Program-made: the position numbers and the translations under genes
In this document: in pieces, positions 8,209-17,094 of the stretch
Numbering within the stretch: position 1 is the stretch's first letter
Layout of the letters: the number at the start of each line of letters is the position of its first letter
The notes under the pieces: model-generated
Told to the model about the DNA's origin: nothing
What the model saw: the letters and a program-made list of their open reading frames with translations, nothing else
Database searches by the model: none
Source of the DNA: Orbus sasakiae
GTDB lineage: Bacteria; Pseudomonadota; Gammaproteobacteria; Enterobacterales; Orbaceae
Assembly: GCF_039542345.1 (NCBI RefSeq)
Contig: NZ_BAABHY010000001.1
Span: 1,736,001-1,800,000 of the forward strand
Length of the DNA: 64,000 bases
Reading direction: 5' to 3'

Positions 8209-9129
8209 TCATAACTTTAATGTTTTTAACCATGCCGTCACATCTTGACCTAAATCTTGATGGCGCATCGCATATTCAACAAAGGTTTGTACATAACCTA
8301 GCTTATTGCCACAGTCATGACTATGCCCTTTAATGCAGTAAGCATCAATTGCTTCATGTTCCAACAACATCGCAATAGCATCCGTTAATTGGATTTCATC
8401 GCCGGCACCCGGTGGCGTTTTTGCCAATAATGGCCAAATCTTTTCAGATAACACATAACGACCAACAATTGATTGGTTAGAGGGTGCGTTCTCAACCGAT
8501 GGTTTTTCTACAACACCGTACATTTGCACATTGCAACCGGCAGATAGCGCTTCACCATGACAATCCACAATCCCATATGATGAAACCAGCGCCTGGGGCA
8601 CAGGTTCAACCATAATTTGACTGCGTTTAGTATCATGATAATTGGCAATCATTGCGGCTAAATTATCTTTACATAAATCGCTGTAATATTCATCAATGAG
8701 CACATCAGGCAATACTACCGCAAAAGGTTCATTGCCAACTAATGGATAGGCACATAACACCGCATGACCGAGACCTTTTGCCAAACCTTGTCTCACACTT
8801 GTAATCGTCACATGCTTAGGCAAAATAGATTGTACTTCTGATAAAAGCTGGCGTTTTACACGTGCTTCAAGCATGGCTTCAAGCTCAAAGCTGGTATCAA
8901 AGTGGTTTTCAATTGAGTTTTTAGAGGAATGAGTCACAAAGATAATTTCGGTGATTCCAGCTGCAATGCACTCTTTGACTACATATTGAATCAGTGGTTT
9001 ATCAACCACAGGTAGCATCTCTTTTGGGATTGCTTTAGTCGCAGGTAACATACGTGTACCAAGCCCTGCTACAGGAATAACGGCTTTGGTGACTTTACCT
9101 TTTAATGAACAAACAAAATTCGTATTCAT
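8209..9129 (-). CDS. galU: GalU, UTP-glucose-1-phosphate uridylyltransferase
   Basis: Makes UDP-glucose from UTP and glucose 1-phosphate for lipopolysaccharide, trehalose and galactose metabolism. The 306-residue product has the nucleotidyltransferase signature AGLGTRMLPATKAIPKEM near residues 21-38, the KPLIQYVV segment and the C-terminal GKLGYV-type motif (GNKLGYVQTF). Its product partner Pgm (54.8 kb) supplies glucose 1-phosphate. It sits in a minus-strand set lipoprotein-DUF2569-galU-miaE with gaps of 18-26 bp. A GGAT ribosome-binding site precedes the ATG. Confidence 0.97.
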   Translation of the reverse strand: MNTNFVCSLKGKVTKAVIPVAGLGTRMLPATKAIPKEMLPVVDKPLIQYVVKECIAAGITEIIFVTHSSKNSIENHFDTSFELEAMLEARVKRQLLSEVQSILPKHVTITSVRQGLAKGLGHAVLCAYPLVGNEPFAVVLPDVLIDEYYSDLCKDNLAAMIANYHDTKRSQIMVEPVPQALVSSYGIVDCHGEALSAGCNVQMYGVVEKPSVENAPSNQSIVGRYVLSEKIWPLLAKTPPGAGDEIQLTDAIAMLLEHEAIDAYCIKGHSHDCGNKLGYVQTFVEYAMRHQDLGQDVTAWLKTLKL

Positions 9130-9155
9130 ATTTTATCCTTTACTCAATCAGACAG

Positions 9156-9686
9156 TTAGCTGACTAACGTCGGCTTTTGCCCCATCATATCACAACTTGG
9201 TTTACCTTCGACAAAGGTATTTTTCACACGAATTGAAACTGCAAAATAAGGAATCCAGATAGCGCAGTAAATTACGAGACGGATAAGGTCAATTGCTGTT
9301 TCACCATCAAACATCGGCTCATCAAATATCAATCCTGCAAAAATGGCGTCAACGACAATGAAAGCCAGATTTCCTAATAATATCATCGTAAACAGTTTTG
9401 GCGTACGATAGTTTTTGGTGAAAAATTGTATATTTAAGTAAATATACGCAATGAAAAATAATAAATTAGTTACGCCTTCAAAAATCAGAAAGGGTAACAA
9501 AAAAGGATAATCACCATCCGCGATCACTTCCATACTGTCTGAACTAAATACACTGCTACACCAAGACATAAGATCAATCACAAAGCGAATAGCTGTAATA
9601 ACGAGTGATATAGCGACTAAAATAAGCCAGCCACCAATCCCTTTGAGATGATTAAATTGAGAATTATTGACGTTAACGTTTTCCAT
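9156..9686 (-). CDS. DUF2569-family inner-membrane protein
   Basis: A 176-residue protein with four predicted membrane segments (about 15-40, 65-85, 95-120 and 130-150) and short loops. The N-terminal KGIGGWLILVAI segment is characteristic of the DUF2569 family, whose function is unknown. It lies between a lipoprotein gene and galU with short gaps, so it is probably co-transcribed. No catalytic motif is visible. Confidence 0.75.
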   Translation of the reverse strand: MENVNVNNSQFNHLKGIGGWLILVAISLVITAIRFVIDLMSWCSSVFSSDSMEVIADGDYPFLLPFLIFEGVTNLLFFIAYIYLNIQFFTKNYRTPKLFTMILLGNLAFIVVDAIFAGLIFDEPMFDGETAIDLIRLVIYCAIWIPYFAVSIRVKNTFVEGKPSCDMMGQKPTLVS

Positions 9687-9705
9687 TTTATTTCCTTACT
9701 TGTTA

Positions 9706-10227
9706 TTATTGATGAATAATGTTTAATTCTGCACGTTTTATTAAGAGTGGATTATCAAGATCCTGAGCCAATGAGTCAACTGAAATATACACAATCTGAC
9801 AGTTTTCTAAAATGGCTTGTTGAAACACAGATTTCGCTTTGCGTTCTCGCAGTTGTCGCTGTCTTGCTGTTAGATAAAAATCATCATATCGGTCATCATC
9901 ATATAAAAATGAATTCCTAAATGGACTCCCCCTATGCCCCCATAAATAATTTTGAGGATAGTTCCGTTCAATCACTTGCCCGGTGAGTTTACCTTTTAAA
10001 CCTTGATAACTTGCAGGCAATGTTGCACTTCCTTTGCTTTGCGCAACATAAACATGATTAAACCCTTTCTTTTGTTGATTATCCGGCAATTGATTAAATT
10101 TAAATTCGATGCCTGTCATCGCCCTATAATCACATTGCGGTGCAATGTCTGGTTCAGTTTGAAAATTAAGCGCATGACACCCCGTCAGGGTTAAAACGGA
10201 TAAAAGCAATAAACATATTCTATTCAT
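9706..10227 (-). CDS. Predicted lipoprotein, unknown function
   Basis: Begins with a lipoprotein signal peptide and lipobox LTGC, so the mature protein would be lipidated at that cysteine. The rest (about 155 residues) is soluble and polar, with an Asp/Tyr-rich patch (DDDRYDD) and an Arg/Lys-rich segment. I do not recognise a family. The ATG at 10227 gives MNRICLLLL and is preferred; an in-frame GTG at 10239 would add four residues. Probably the first gene of the galU operon. Confidence 0.7.
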   Translation of the reverse strand: MNRICLLLLSVLTLTGCHALNFQTEPDIAPQCDYRAMTGIEFKFNQLPDNQQKKGFNHVYVAQSKGSATLPASYQGLKGKLTGQVIERNYPQNYLWGHRGSPFRNSFLYDDDRYDDFYLTARQRQLRERKAKSVFQQAILENCQIVYISVDSLAQDLDNPLLIKRAELNIIHQ

Positions 10228-10263
10228 GGCGTGACTCACTCAATACCACTATTTATGAAAGAC

Positions 10264-10302
10264 AAATAAAAACGGGGCTTGAATTCATTATCAAACCCCG
10301 TT
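10264..10302 (-). terminator. Rho-independent terminator after the entericidin-like gene
   Basis: On the minus strand CGGGGTTTGA (10291-10300) pairs with TCAAGCCCCG (10273-10282) with one G-U wobble. A T-rich tract follows. It ends the tyrB/entericidin transcript. Confidence 0.8.
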
Positions 10303-10325
10303 TTTTATTTGGTTACTTAAGCCAA

Positions 10326-10457
10326 TTAACTTGCTGCTTTAGAGATCGCTTTGCCACCCGCTTCAACATCCTGCCCAACACCACGAACCGTGTTACACCC
10401 AGTTACTGCGCCAACAACCATAATTGCACATAATACAGCAATAATCTTACGATACAT
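10326..10457 (-). CDS. ecnB: Entericidin EcnA/EcnB-family small lipoprotein
   Basis: A 43-codon gene with a strong ribosome-binding site (GAGGAG, 6 nt before ATG). The product has a signal peptide ending in the lipobox VTGC (cysteine 21), followed by NTVRGVGQDV, which closely matches the CNTTRGVGED segment of E. coli entericidin B. Entericidins are small cell-envelope lipoproteins proposed to act as an antidote/toxin pair in stationary phase. Only one member is present here and it resembles the B (toxin-type) form. It follows tyrB by 27 bp and a terminator lies behind it. Confidence 0.88.
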   Translation of the reverse strand: MYRKIIAVLCAIMVVGAVTGCNTVRGVGQDVEAGGKAISKAAS

Positions 10458-10484
10458 ATTTATCTCCTCACAGGTCTATTTTCA

Positions 10485-11675
10485 TTATAATGCAGCAAAT
10501 GCTTTAGCAACTTGATCAACATTGTGATTATTTAATCCGGCAACACACATTCTGCCACTGCCAACTAAATATACACCAAATTCAGTTTTCAATTTTTCAA
10601 CTTGTGCTTTTGTGAACCCTGTATAACTAAACATACCTTGTTGCTGTAATAAAAAATCAAAGTTACGGTTTGGAACAGAAACGTTTAGTGTATCAACTAA
10701 TACCGTTCTCATTTGCATAATACGATCATGCATAGCATTAACTTCCTTAATCCATAAGGCGTTAAGTTGTGGATCATTTAAAACATAAGAGACAATCTGA
10801 GCGCCAGTATTAACAGGACTTGAATAGTTACGTCTTACGGTAAACTGGAGTTGCCCTTGTACTCGCATTGCAGCGGCTTTATCTTCACAAAGCACAGACA
10901 ATCCTCCAACTCGTTCACCATAGAGTGAAAAAGTTTTCGAAAATGAGTTCCCGACCAAACCACATAGCCCCGATGCCGCTAAAGCGCGGATTGCATACGC
11001 ATCCTCATCAATGCTTTTACCAAAACCTTGATAAGCAATATCCATAAATGGAATTAAGTCTTTCTGTTTTAATAACGCAATAACGTCATCCCACTGAGAA
11101 GGGGTTAAGTCTGCACCCGTTGGATTGTGGCAACATGGGTGGAGCAATACAATACTTTTAGCCGGCATGTGACTTAGGGTTTGCATCATTCCATCAAAGT
11201 TTACTCCCCCTGTGTTTGCATCAAAATAGGGGTAACGATTGACAGTGAATCCGGCACCATTAAAAATAGCGACGTGATTTTCCCAAGTTGGGTCACTGAC
11301 CCAAACTTGCGAATCAGGGAAATAGCGATATAAAAAATCAGCGCCCACTTTTAATGCCCCTGAACCACCCAATGTTTGAATTGTGGTAATGCGTCCTGTT
11401 TCGACAGCTGAACACGTTGCACCAAATAAGAGTTTTTGAACGGCAGAACAATAAGAGGGTAAACCACTCATCGGTAAATAAAGCGCCGCCCCTTTTTGAT
11501 GATGATACAAATGATCGATTGCTTTTTTGACGCACTCTAATTGCGGCACAATACCATTTTCGTCATAGTAATAACCAATACTTAAATTAACCTTTTTTTC
11601 TCTTTGATCATTATTAAAATCATAAACCAAAGATAAAATCGGATCGCCTGCATATGATTCAACTTTTTCAAACAT
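10485..11675 (-). CDS. tyrB: TyrB, aromatic/aspartate aminotransferase
   Basis: PLP-dependent class I aminotransferase for the last step of Tyr, Phe and Asp synthesis. The 396-residue protein is closer to E. coli TyrB than AspC as I recall them, e.g. N-terminal YAGDPIL, KVNLSIG, TIQTLGGSGALKVGADFL and HPCCHNPTGADLT. The PLP lysine lies in NSFSKTFSLYGERVGG (near residue 245). AspC remains an alternative label, because one enzyme may serve both roles in a reduced genome. Confidence 0.9.
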   Translation of the reverse strand: MFEKVESYAGDPILSLVYDFNNDQREKKVNLSIGYYYDENGIVPQLECVKKAIDHLYHHQKGAALYLPMSGLPSYCSAVQKLLFGATCSAVETGRITTIQTLGGSGALKVGADFLYRYFPDSQVWVSDPTWENHVAIFNGAGFTVNRYPYFDANTGGVNFDGMMQTLSHMPAKSIVLLHPCCHNPTGADLTPSQWDDVIALLKQKDLIPFMDIAYQGFGKSIDEDAYAIRALAASGLCGLVGNSFSKTFSLYGERVGGLSVLCEDKAAAMRVQGQLQFTVRRNYSSPVNTGAQIVSYVLNDPQLNALWIKEVNAMHDRIMQMRTVLVDTLNVSVPNRNFDFLLQQQGMFSYTGFTKAQVEKLKTEFGVYLVGSGRMCVAGLNNHNVDQVAKAFAAL

Positions 11676-11806
11676 AATGATGCCTTTTCTTATTAGAGTG
11701 ATAATGAAAATATTAATTTTTCGATTATTACATCAACTATTTATCCAAGCAATATGTATAACGAGATATTTTTATTTAACCGCTGATATTAAATATTTTT
11801 ACTGAA

Positions 11807-11852
11807 TTTTCGTTAAATTTTTATCATAACCCCTAATTATAGTGTAAAAACA
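11807..11852 (+). repeat. Dispersed intergenic repeat, copy 1
   Basis: About 46 bp beginning TTTTCGTTAAATT and ending TAATTATAGTGTAAAAAC. A second copy in the same orientation at 39167-39212 differs at about five positions. Here it lies between tyrB and the SulP gene, upstream of tyrB. On the minus strand it contains TTTACA and TATAAT hexamers, but not at promoter spacing. Confidence 0.75.
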
Positions 11853-11862
11853 CGTTCAATAA

Positions 11863-11897
11863 TCAAAAAAAAGTCTAACAGTGGCGCTGTTAGACTT
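11863..11897 (-). terminator. Rho-independent terminator of the SulP gene
   Basis: Arms AAGTCTAACAG (11871-11881) and its complement (11887-11897) with a 5-nt loop, followed on the minus strand by eight T residues. Located just after the SulP stop codon. Confidence 0.88.
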
Positions 11898-11910
11898 TAA
11901 AAAAATCGGT

Positions 11911-13371
11911 TTAGAGTGACGGTTTATCGTACTGACCAAACTTATCAACAATATTGGCACTCGCCTGACTGATACCTATTACCTTCACTGTTATGCCTTT
12001 TTGGCGTAATTTGAGCACTGCTTTATCAAGTGCATTAACCGCAGTGATATCCCATAAATGTGCGCGGGTTAAATCAATAACCGCATGCAGGCATGGTTCA
12101 TCGTGGTCAAAATAGCTAATAAATCGGTCAGACGAGGCAAAAAATAGCTGGCCAATCACGGAATAGGTCATCGTTTGTGTATTGTCATCATATGACGTTT
12201 CAACCCATAAAAATCGTGCAATTTTATTGGCAAAAAATAAGGATGCTAACAATACGCCAGCAATAACACCGTAAGCAAGATTATGGGTAAAAACAACCAC
12301 GATAACGGTTGTTAACATAATGATGTTGGCGGACAGCGGATACACACGTAGTTTTCGAATTGAATCCCAAGAAAACGTACTTATCGACACCATAATCATC
12401 ACCGCAACCAACGCAGCCATTGGAATCTTAGCGACCCAATCACTTAAAAAAACCACTAAAATTAATAATAAAATACCGGCAGTAAACGTTGACAAACGCC
12501 CTCGTCCCCCCGATTTCATGTTAATGACAGATTGACCGATCATGGCACACCCTGCCATTCCACCAATAAAACCAGCACAAACATTCGCAATACCTTGTCC
12601 TTTACATTCACGATTTTTATCACTTTTGGTTTGTGTATAATCGTCAATGATGGTAGCCGTCATCATTGATTCAAGTAAACCAACAATCGCCAATCCCATT
12701 GAATAAGGTAAAATAATCCATAATGTGTCTAAATTTAACGGAATATCTGGCAACATAAATATCGGCAATGTATCTGGTAAATCCCCCATATCACCAACCG
12801 TACGAATGTCTAAACTCATTACAATTGAGATAATGGTCATCACTAAGATGCAGACTAGCGGCGATGGAATGACTTTATTGATATAAGGAAATAAGTAAAT
12901 GATGGCCAAGCCACCCGCAGTCATCGCATAGAAGACCCAGCTGACATTAGTGAGTTCAGGAAGCTGTGCCAAGAAAATCAAAATCGCTAAGGCATTAACA
13001 AAACCGGTGACAATTGAGCGAGATACAAATCGCATTAGACTACCCAGTTTTAAATAACCTGCTAATAATTGCAAAACCCCTGTTAGAATCGTGGCAGCAA
13101 GTAAATATTGCAAACCATGATCGCGTACCAGCGTTGTCATTAGCAATGCCATAGCACCTGTTGCAGCCGAAATCATCCCAGTCCTTCCCCCGACAAATGA
13201 AATAACAACGGCAATACAAAATGCGGCATAAAGTCCGACTTTAGGATCAACGCCAGCAATAATTGAAAAGGCAATGGCTTCAGGAATTAGCGCCAAAGCG
13301 ACGACAGTACCCGATAAAATATCACCGCGGACATTACCTAACCAGTCCTGACGTTTTGAAAGGAAGAGCAT
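11911..13371 (-). CDS. SulP-family anion transporter with STAS domain
   Basis: Inner-membrane transporter of the SLC26/SulP family; members carry sulfate, bicarbonate or dicarboxylates. The 486-residue sequence has the N-terminal family signature GTVVALALIPEAIAFSIIAGV, about 10-12 hydrophobic segments, and a C-terminal STAS domain (from about 390). It retains the FIGGMAGCAMIGQS segment found in short bacterial SulP proteins. The substrate cannot be told from sequence; no sulfate-assimilation or carbonic anhydrase gene is adjacent. Monocistronic, with its own terminator. Confidence 0.85.
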   Translation of the reverse strand: MLFLSKRQDWLGNVRGDILSGTVVALALIPEAIAFSIIAGVDPKVGLYAAFCIAVVISFVGGRTGMISAATGAMALLMTTLVRDHGLQYLLAATILTGVLQLLAGYLKLGSLMRFVSRSIVTGFVNALAILIFLAQLPELTNVSWVFYAMTAGGLAIIYLFPYINKVIPSPLVCILVMTIISIVMSLDIRTVGDMGDLPDTLPIFMLPDIPLNLDTLWIILPYSMGLAIVGLLESMMTATIIDDYTQTKSDKNRECKGQGIANVCAGFIGGMAGCAMIGQSVINMKSGGRGRLSTFTAGILLLILVVFLSDWVAKIPMAALVAVMIMVSISTFSWDSIRKLRVYPLSANIIMLTTVIVVVFTHNLAYGVIAGVLLASLFFANKIARFLWVETSYDDNTQTMTYSVIGQLFFASSDRFISYFDHDEPCLHAVIDLTRAHLWDITAVNALDKAVLKLRQKGITVKVIGISQASANIVDKFGQYDKPSL

Positions 13372-13667
13372 AAAAAACCTATTGAAAAAGTGAAAGAATT
13401 GATATGAAACAGGACATTGTAGAAATTGGCCGTTGACTCACGCACAGCATCCATCCTAATGTATCGGGATCACACCTAAAAAAGACCCTGAATAATAATC
13501 ATTTTTTAATCAGATGACAATATCAAGCACAAAGATTAGTAGGGATAATCTGTGATATGTTTTATGTATAAAAAAGGTCATGTTCCAATGAACCTATATC
13601 GAATATACTTGCATTGTATGCGATCGAAATGACATACCATGTCGATAGCGTTGTTAATATATCCGTC
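13372..13667. other. Intergenic region upstream of the SulP gene
   Basis: About 300 bp between the SulP and isochorismatase-like genes, both on the minus strand. It contains a short palindrome GTTC-ATTG-GAAC (about 13573-13584) and AT-rich DNA. It probably holds the SulP promoter and leader. I see no gene, terminator or recognisable riboswitch. Confidence 0.4.
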
Positions 13668-14243
13668 TTAAACCATTTCACTCAATTGCTGGCAATTAAC
13701 GACACTGGCGATTTGCTTTAGAAACGCAATCGAGCTCTCGTGTTCAACTTGAGTGGGTGCCGCACAAGCCTCTTCAACAATCACGACTTGGTAGTCTCGA
13801 TCATGCGCGTCTCTGGCAGTACTTTGTACTGTCATCACAGTACTCACACCGGCGATCACCAACCGTTCAATTTTGTTGGCACGCAAAACAGCTTCGAGTT
13901 CTGTACAATAAAAGGCACTAACACGAGGTTTAATTATCACCATGTCCACTTTATCAGCGTGTAAATCAGGATGAAAATCAGTCCCTTTGTGACCTAACAT
14001 TAACGCACCAAACTGATTGGCTTTACTAAACATAGGTGAATCTTTTGGCTGTTCCACATAATTTGCAGAAAAGCCCACTTTGACCAATAATTTTAACCAA
14101 CCGCGTTGTTCAGCCAAATGTAAAATCTGATTCGCTTTACTGATCACATCGCTCTGTGTTGCTTGTTCTGCAGAACGCGCAATTTTGCCATCGGGGTGCA
14201 TGATATCAATAATATAATCTATACCAATAAATGCGGTTTTCAT
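13668..14243 (-). CDS. Isochorismatase-family hydrolase lacking the catalytic cysteine
   Basis: Rossmann-like cysteine-hydrolase superfamily (isochorismatase, nicotinamidase, ureidoacrylate hydrolase). It has the first-strand aspartate (D9 in GIDYIID), the lysine (K105 in IIKPRVSAF) and the cis-peptide region AGVST (131-135). The position that normally carries the nucleophilic cysteine (TxxCV) is threonine 138. Isochorismatases proper also lack this cysteine, so vinyl-ether hydrolysis is possible, whereas amidase activity seems unlikely. No siderophore or menaquinone gene is adjacent. It starts 3 bp after dsbA, so the two are translated from one message. Confidence 0.75.
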   Translation of the reverse strand: MKTAFIGIDYIIDIMHPDGKIARSAEQATQSDVISKANQILHLAEQRGWLKLLVKVGFSANYVEQPKDSPMFSKANQFGALMLGHKGTDFHPDLHADKVDMVIIKPRVSAFYCTELEAVLRANKIERLVIAGVSTVMTVQSTARDAHDRDYQVVIVEEACAAPTQVEHESSIAFLKQIASVVNCQQLSEMV

Positions 14244-14246
14244 CGA

Positions 14247-14879
14247 TTATTCACCTGACATTTTGATAAGTTCATTTAGCTTATCTTTAGTCCCTTGATA
14301 ATGATTCGAGCTATCAAGCAGTAACTGATATTGATTATTCACATAAATGGATGGCACATATTTAAGTTGATATGCATGTGACATTTCGACCGCTTGTGCT
14401 AACTTTTCAGTCACTTCATTTGAATAGTAATAGTGTTCGAGCAAGCTACGGTCAACGTGTTCACTTTCTGCCCAATCAAAAATTTCATTAGCATTCTCAA
14501 AATTCAATTTTTGTTCATGAATTGCACTATACATTAATGTTGTAATACGTGCTTGTTCTTGAGGTGAGATCATGCCTAATGCATAGTATAAACGTGCATA
14601 CTCGATCCATTTTCCTTTACGTGGTATTGCTACACGGGTAAAAACCACATTTTCAGGTTTATCCGCTAGCCATTGTGAAATTTCATCTTCAACCACATAA
14701 CAATAAGGACAACCATAAGAGAAAAACTCAACAACTTCAATTTTATCTTTATAAATTGAATACGCTTTAGCATGCCCTTCTAATACGACATAATCTTTAT
14801 TTTCAATTAACGATGAAAAAGAGGAACTGCTGACACCAAATAAGAGCGTGATTAACAACAGTTTAGCAATATTGGTCAT
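14247..14879 (-). CDS. dsbA: DsbA-type periplasmic thiol:disulfide oxidoreductase
   Basis: Introduces disulfides into exported proteins in the periplasm. A signal peptide (about 1-22) precedes a thioredoxin fold with an inserted helical domain. The active site reads CPYC (57-60) in the context EFFSYGCPYCYVVE; E. coli DsbA has CPHC. The cis-proline loop is YVPSIYV (around 174-180). The 210-residue length is normal. The Tyr dipeptide may lower the redox potential relative to CPHC, as in glutaredoxins. Its re-oxidant DsbB is not in the window. It is the upstream partner of the isochorismatase-like gene. Confidence 0.9.
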   Translation of the reverse strand: MTNIAKLLLITLLFGVSSSSFSSLIENKDYVVLEGHAKAYSIYKDKIEVVEFFSYGCPYCYVVEDEISQWLADKPENVVFTRVAIPRKGKWIEYARLYYALGMISPQEQARITTLMYSAIHEQKLNFENANEIFDWAESEHVDRSLLEHYYYSNEVTEKLAQAVEMSHAYQLKYVPSIYVNNQYQLLLDSSNHYQGTKDKLNELIKMSGE

Positions 14880-15015
14880 ATGTGTCGCCTTATCAAATCA
14901 AATTTTACTATTATCAGAAAGTCTCAATTACGTATTTGGCCATTCAGTCAAATCGATAAATCAACAATACATCAACCCATCAGAGAATGGAATATTACGC
15001 CGCAAAAATAATCGT

Positions 15016-16383
15016 TTATTTTTGTTGTGCAGAACGTAACAAAATATTTTCTAATATACTCGAATACAAAGGTCTACCGCCGAGAGCCTGAGCAGCTAGC
15101 GTTGCGCCTAAACAGGTAATAATCATGGGTAAGATCAATTGATAGTTATCTGTCATCTCCATAACAAGCACAATCCCCGTGAGTGGCGCGCGGATAGTCG
15201 CAGCAAATAAGCCCCCCATCCCGATAATCGCACAGGCGCCCAATTCAATTTGGTAATCGGGAAAAAGGTGTTGAATCAGCATGCCAAATAAAATCCCTAA
15301 AATGGTTCCTAATGCTAACGTTGGTGCAAATATTCCCCCTGGCGCACCAGAACTAAAGCATAATATTGTTGCCGCAAATCGCAGAATAAAGATGGTCAAA
15401 AGCATGTAAAAAAAGTAATCACCAGCTATTGCGGAAGGAATAAAGGCAAAGCCACCACCAGTGATTTCTGGCATCACAAACGAGAGGATACCAAATCCCC
15501 CCCCTAATACAGCCCCCGTAGCCACAAAACGGTATTTTCCCTGTTGATAAAATTGCTGAAAATATTTTTGACAGCTTAATACACATTGATTCGCTATCAC
15601 ACCAATAACCCCAAAACAGGACCCTAACAACAAATACAACCATAACGAATTGACGGGCACGGCATGGAAATAACCAATGTGAAACACTGAGCCGGGTTGA
15701 ATTAAAAACTGGTACATCACACTAGCCATAATCACCCCAACAAATATGGCTTTGATCGATGTCAAACTGTAGCGAAACTGTGGCCGCATCTCTTCAATAA
15801 CAAATAATATGCCCGCTAATGGCGCATTAAATGCCGCCGTGACCCCTGCTGCGGCACCCGTTGCAATAAAGGTATGTAAATAGCTGTCCCCCCTTACATG
15901 GAAAAAATCAGCAACCATTTTACCCACATTGCCACCAATTTGTACGGTGGGCCCTTCCCGCCCAAGAACCATCCCCGATCCTAAAGCACCTAAGCCACCA
16001 ATAAATTTAACGGGTAATACTCGTTGCCAGCGCACCGGACGTAAGTTAGCCAATGCACCTTCGATCTCAGGAATACCTGAACCACCCGATTCTGGTGCAA
16101 ATCGCCTCACTAACCAATACGCCATTCCTGCCATCAATGCAGCGACAATGAAATACGCGATATAAGCAAAATAAAATGAAGATGACCATGTTAGACTGAG
16201 CGTTATCCGAGCATGTTCAACCCAAATAACCAGATATTGAAATGCAACACCAATACAGCCAGTAATGCTACCAATAATGGCAGCAATAACTAATACCATA
16301 ATAGGTGCTCTATCTTGCATACTGCGAATTTTATGAATAAAAGAAAGGCGTTTTTTTAATACAGCGTATCGCTTACGATCCAT
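15016..16383 (-). CDS. clcA: ClcA-like H+/Cl- exchange transporter
   Basis: CLC-family antiporter of the inner membrane, linked in enteric bacteria to extreme acid resistance. The 455-residue protein keeps the three chloride-coordinating signatures: GSGIP, GREGP (with the gating glutamate) and GIFAP. The internal proton glutamate lies in FVIEEMRPQF. E. coli ClcA has 473 residues. It stands alone, about 135 bp upstream of dsbA on the same strand. Confidence 0.92.
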   Translation of the reverse strand: MDRKRYAVLKKRLSFIHKIRSMQDRAPIMVLVIAAIIGSITGCIGVAFQYLVIWVEHARITLSLTWSSSFYFAYIAYFIVAALMAGMAYWLVRRFAPESGGSGIPEIEGALANLRPVRWQRVLPVKFIGGLGALGSGMVLGREGPTVQIGGNVGKMVADFFHVRGDSYLHTFIATGAAAGVTAAFNAPLAGILFVIEEMRPQFRYSLTSIKAIFVGVIMASVMYQFLIQPGSVFHIGYFHAVPVNSLWLYLLLGSCFGVIGVIANQCVLSCQKYFQQFYQQGKYRFVATGAVLGGGFGILSFVMPEITGGGFAFIPSAIAGDYFFYMLLTIFILRFAATILCFSSGAPGGIFAPTLALGTILGILFGMLIQHLFPDYQIELGACAIIGMGGLFAATIRAPLTGIVLVMEMTDNYQLILPMIITCLGATLAAQALGGRPLYSSILENILLRSAQQK

Positions 16384-16573
16384 TTTATGCGTACCGATTG
16401 ATACAAAGGTGAGCTAAGATTTTATCGCTTATTCGATACGATATTCAAGTCTAAAAAGGACAGGCAAGGAATAAAAAATAACATCAATATGCCCAAACAA
16501 CACATAGTGCCTTAAGGAATCAAAGTTAAACAAGAAGATAATGAGTGTTTTGATACGATTTGGGTTGATAGCT

Positions 16574-16594
16574 AACCGGACAAAGTCCGGTTAA
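16574..16594 (-). other. Hairpin downstream of ridA
   Basis: TAACCGGAC and its exact complement flank a 3-nt loop about 30 bp after the ridA stop. No T-run follows on the minus strand, so it may be a weak terminator or 3'-end stabiliser. The rest of the 240-bp gap to clcA shows nothing recognisable. Confidence 0.45.
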
Positions 16595-16625
16595 ACAAAA
16601 TTGGGAATAGATCTATCAAGCGTAA

Positions 16626-17009
16626 TTATCGAGCCGCAATAACTTCAATTTCGACTTTGGCATCTTTTGGAATACGAGCGACTTGAACACATGAACGAGC
16701 AGGAAATCCGGCATTATGTTCTTTAAAAAACTGCTCATATACAGCATTCACTGCTGCAAAATCATTCATATCCGCCAAAAATATGGTTGTTTTAACAATG
16801 TTTGCTGGCTGGCAATCCGCGGCAGCTAAAATAGCCTTCACATTAGCTAAGCTTTGTTTCGCTTGCTCACTCACATCATCAGGCATCGTACCTGTTGATG
16901 AGTCTAATGGGATTTGACCAGAAACAAACAATAAATTACCTAAATCAATTGCTTGCACATAAGGACCGATAGCGGCTGGCGCTTTATCTGAATTAATCAC
17001 TTTAACCAT
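16626..17009 (-). CDS. ridA: RidA, enamine/imine deaminase
   Basis: Hydrolyses reactive 2-aminoacrylate and other enamine/imine intermediates made by PLP enzymes such as threonine dehydratase. The 127-residue sequence has the YjgF/YER057c signature near its end: ARSCVQVARIPKDAKVEIE, with the arginine that binds the carboxylate, and the family start INSDKAPAAIGPYVQA. Cytosolic trimer in the family. Monocistronic, with an AGG-type ribosome-binding site before the ATG. Confidence 0.95.
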   Translation of the reverse strand: MVKVINSDKAPAAIGPYVQAIDLGNLLFVSGQIPLDSSTGTMPDDVSEQAKQSLANVKAILAAADCQPANIVKTTIFLADMNDFAAVNAVYEQFFKEHNAGFPARSCVQVARIPKDAKVEIEVIAAR

Positions 17010-17094
17010 GGTGTTTACCTCATTTTTTTTATTTTGGTGACAAAAGACAAAACTAAGTAAGTCAGTATATCACAGATATTATGTCAAAAATTGC

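Noticed and set aside
11841..11852. TGTAAA near tyrB as a possible TyrR box
   Set aside because: Only one half site is present with no TTTACA at the right distance on the same strand; it is part of the dispersed repeat.
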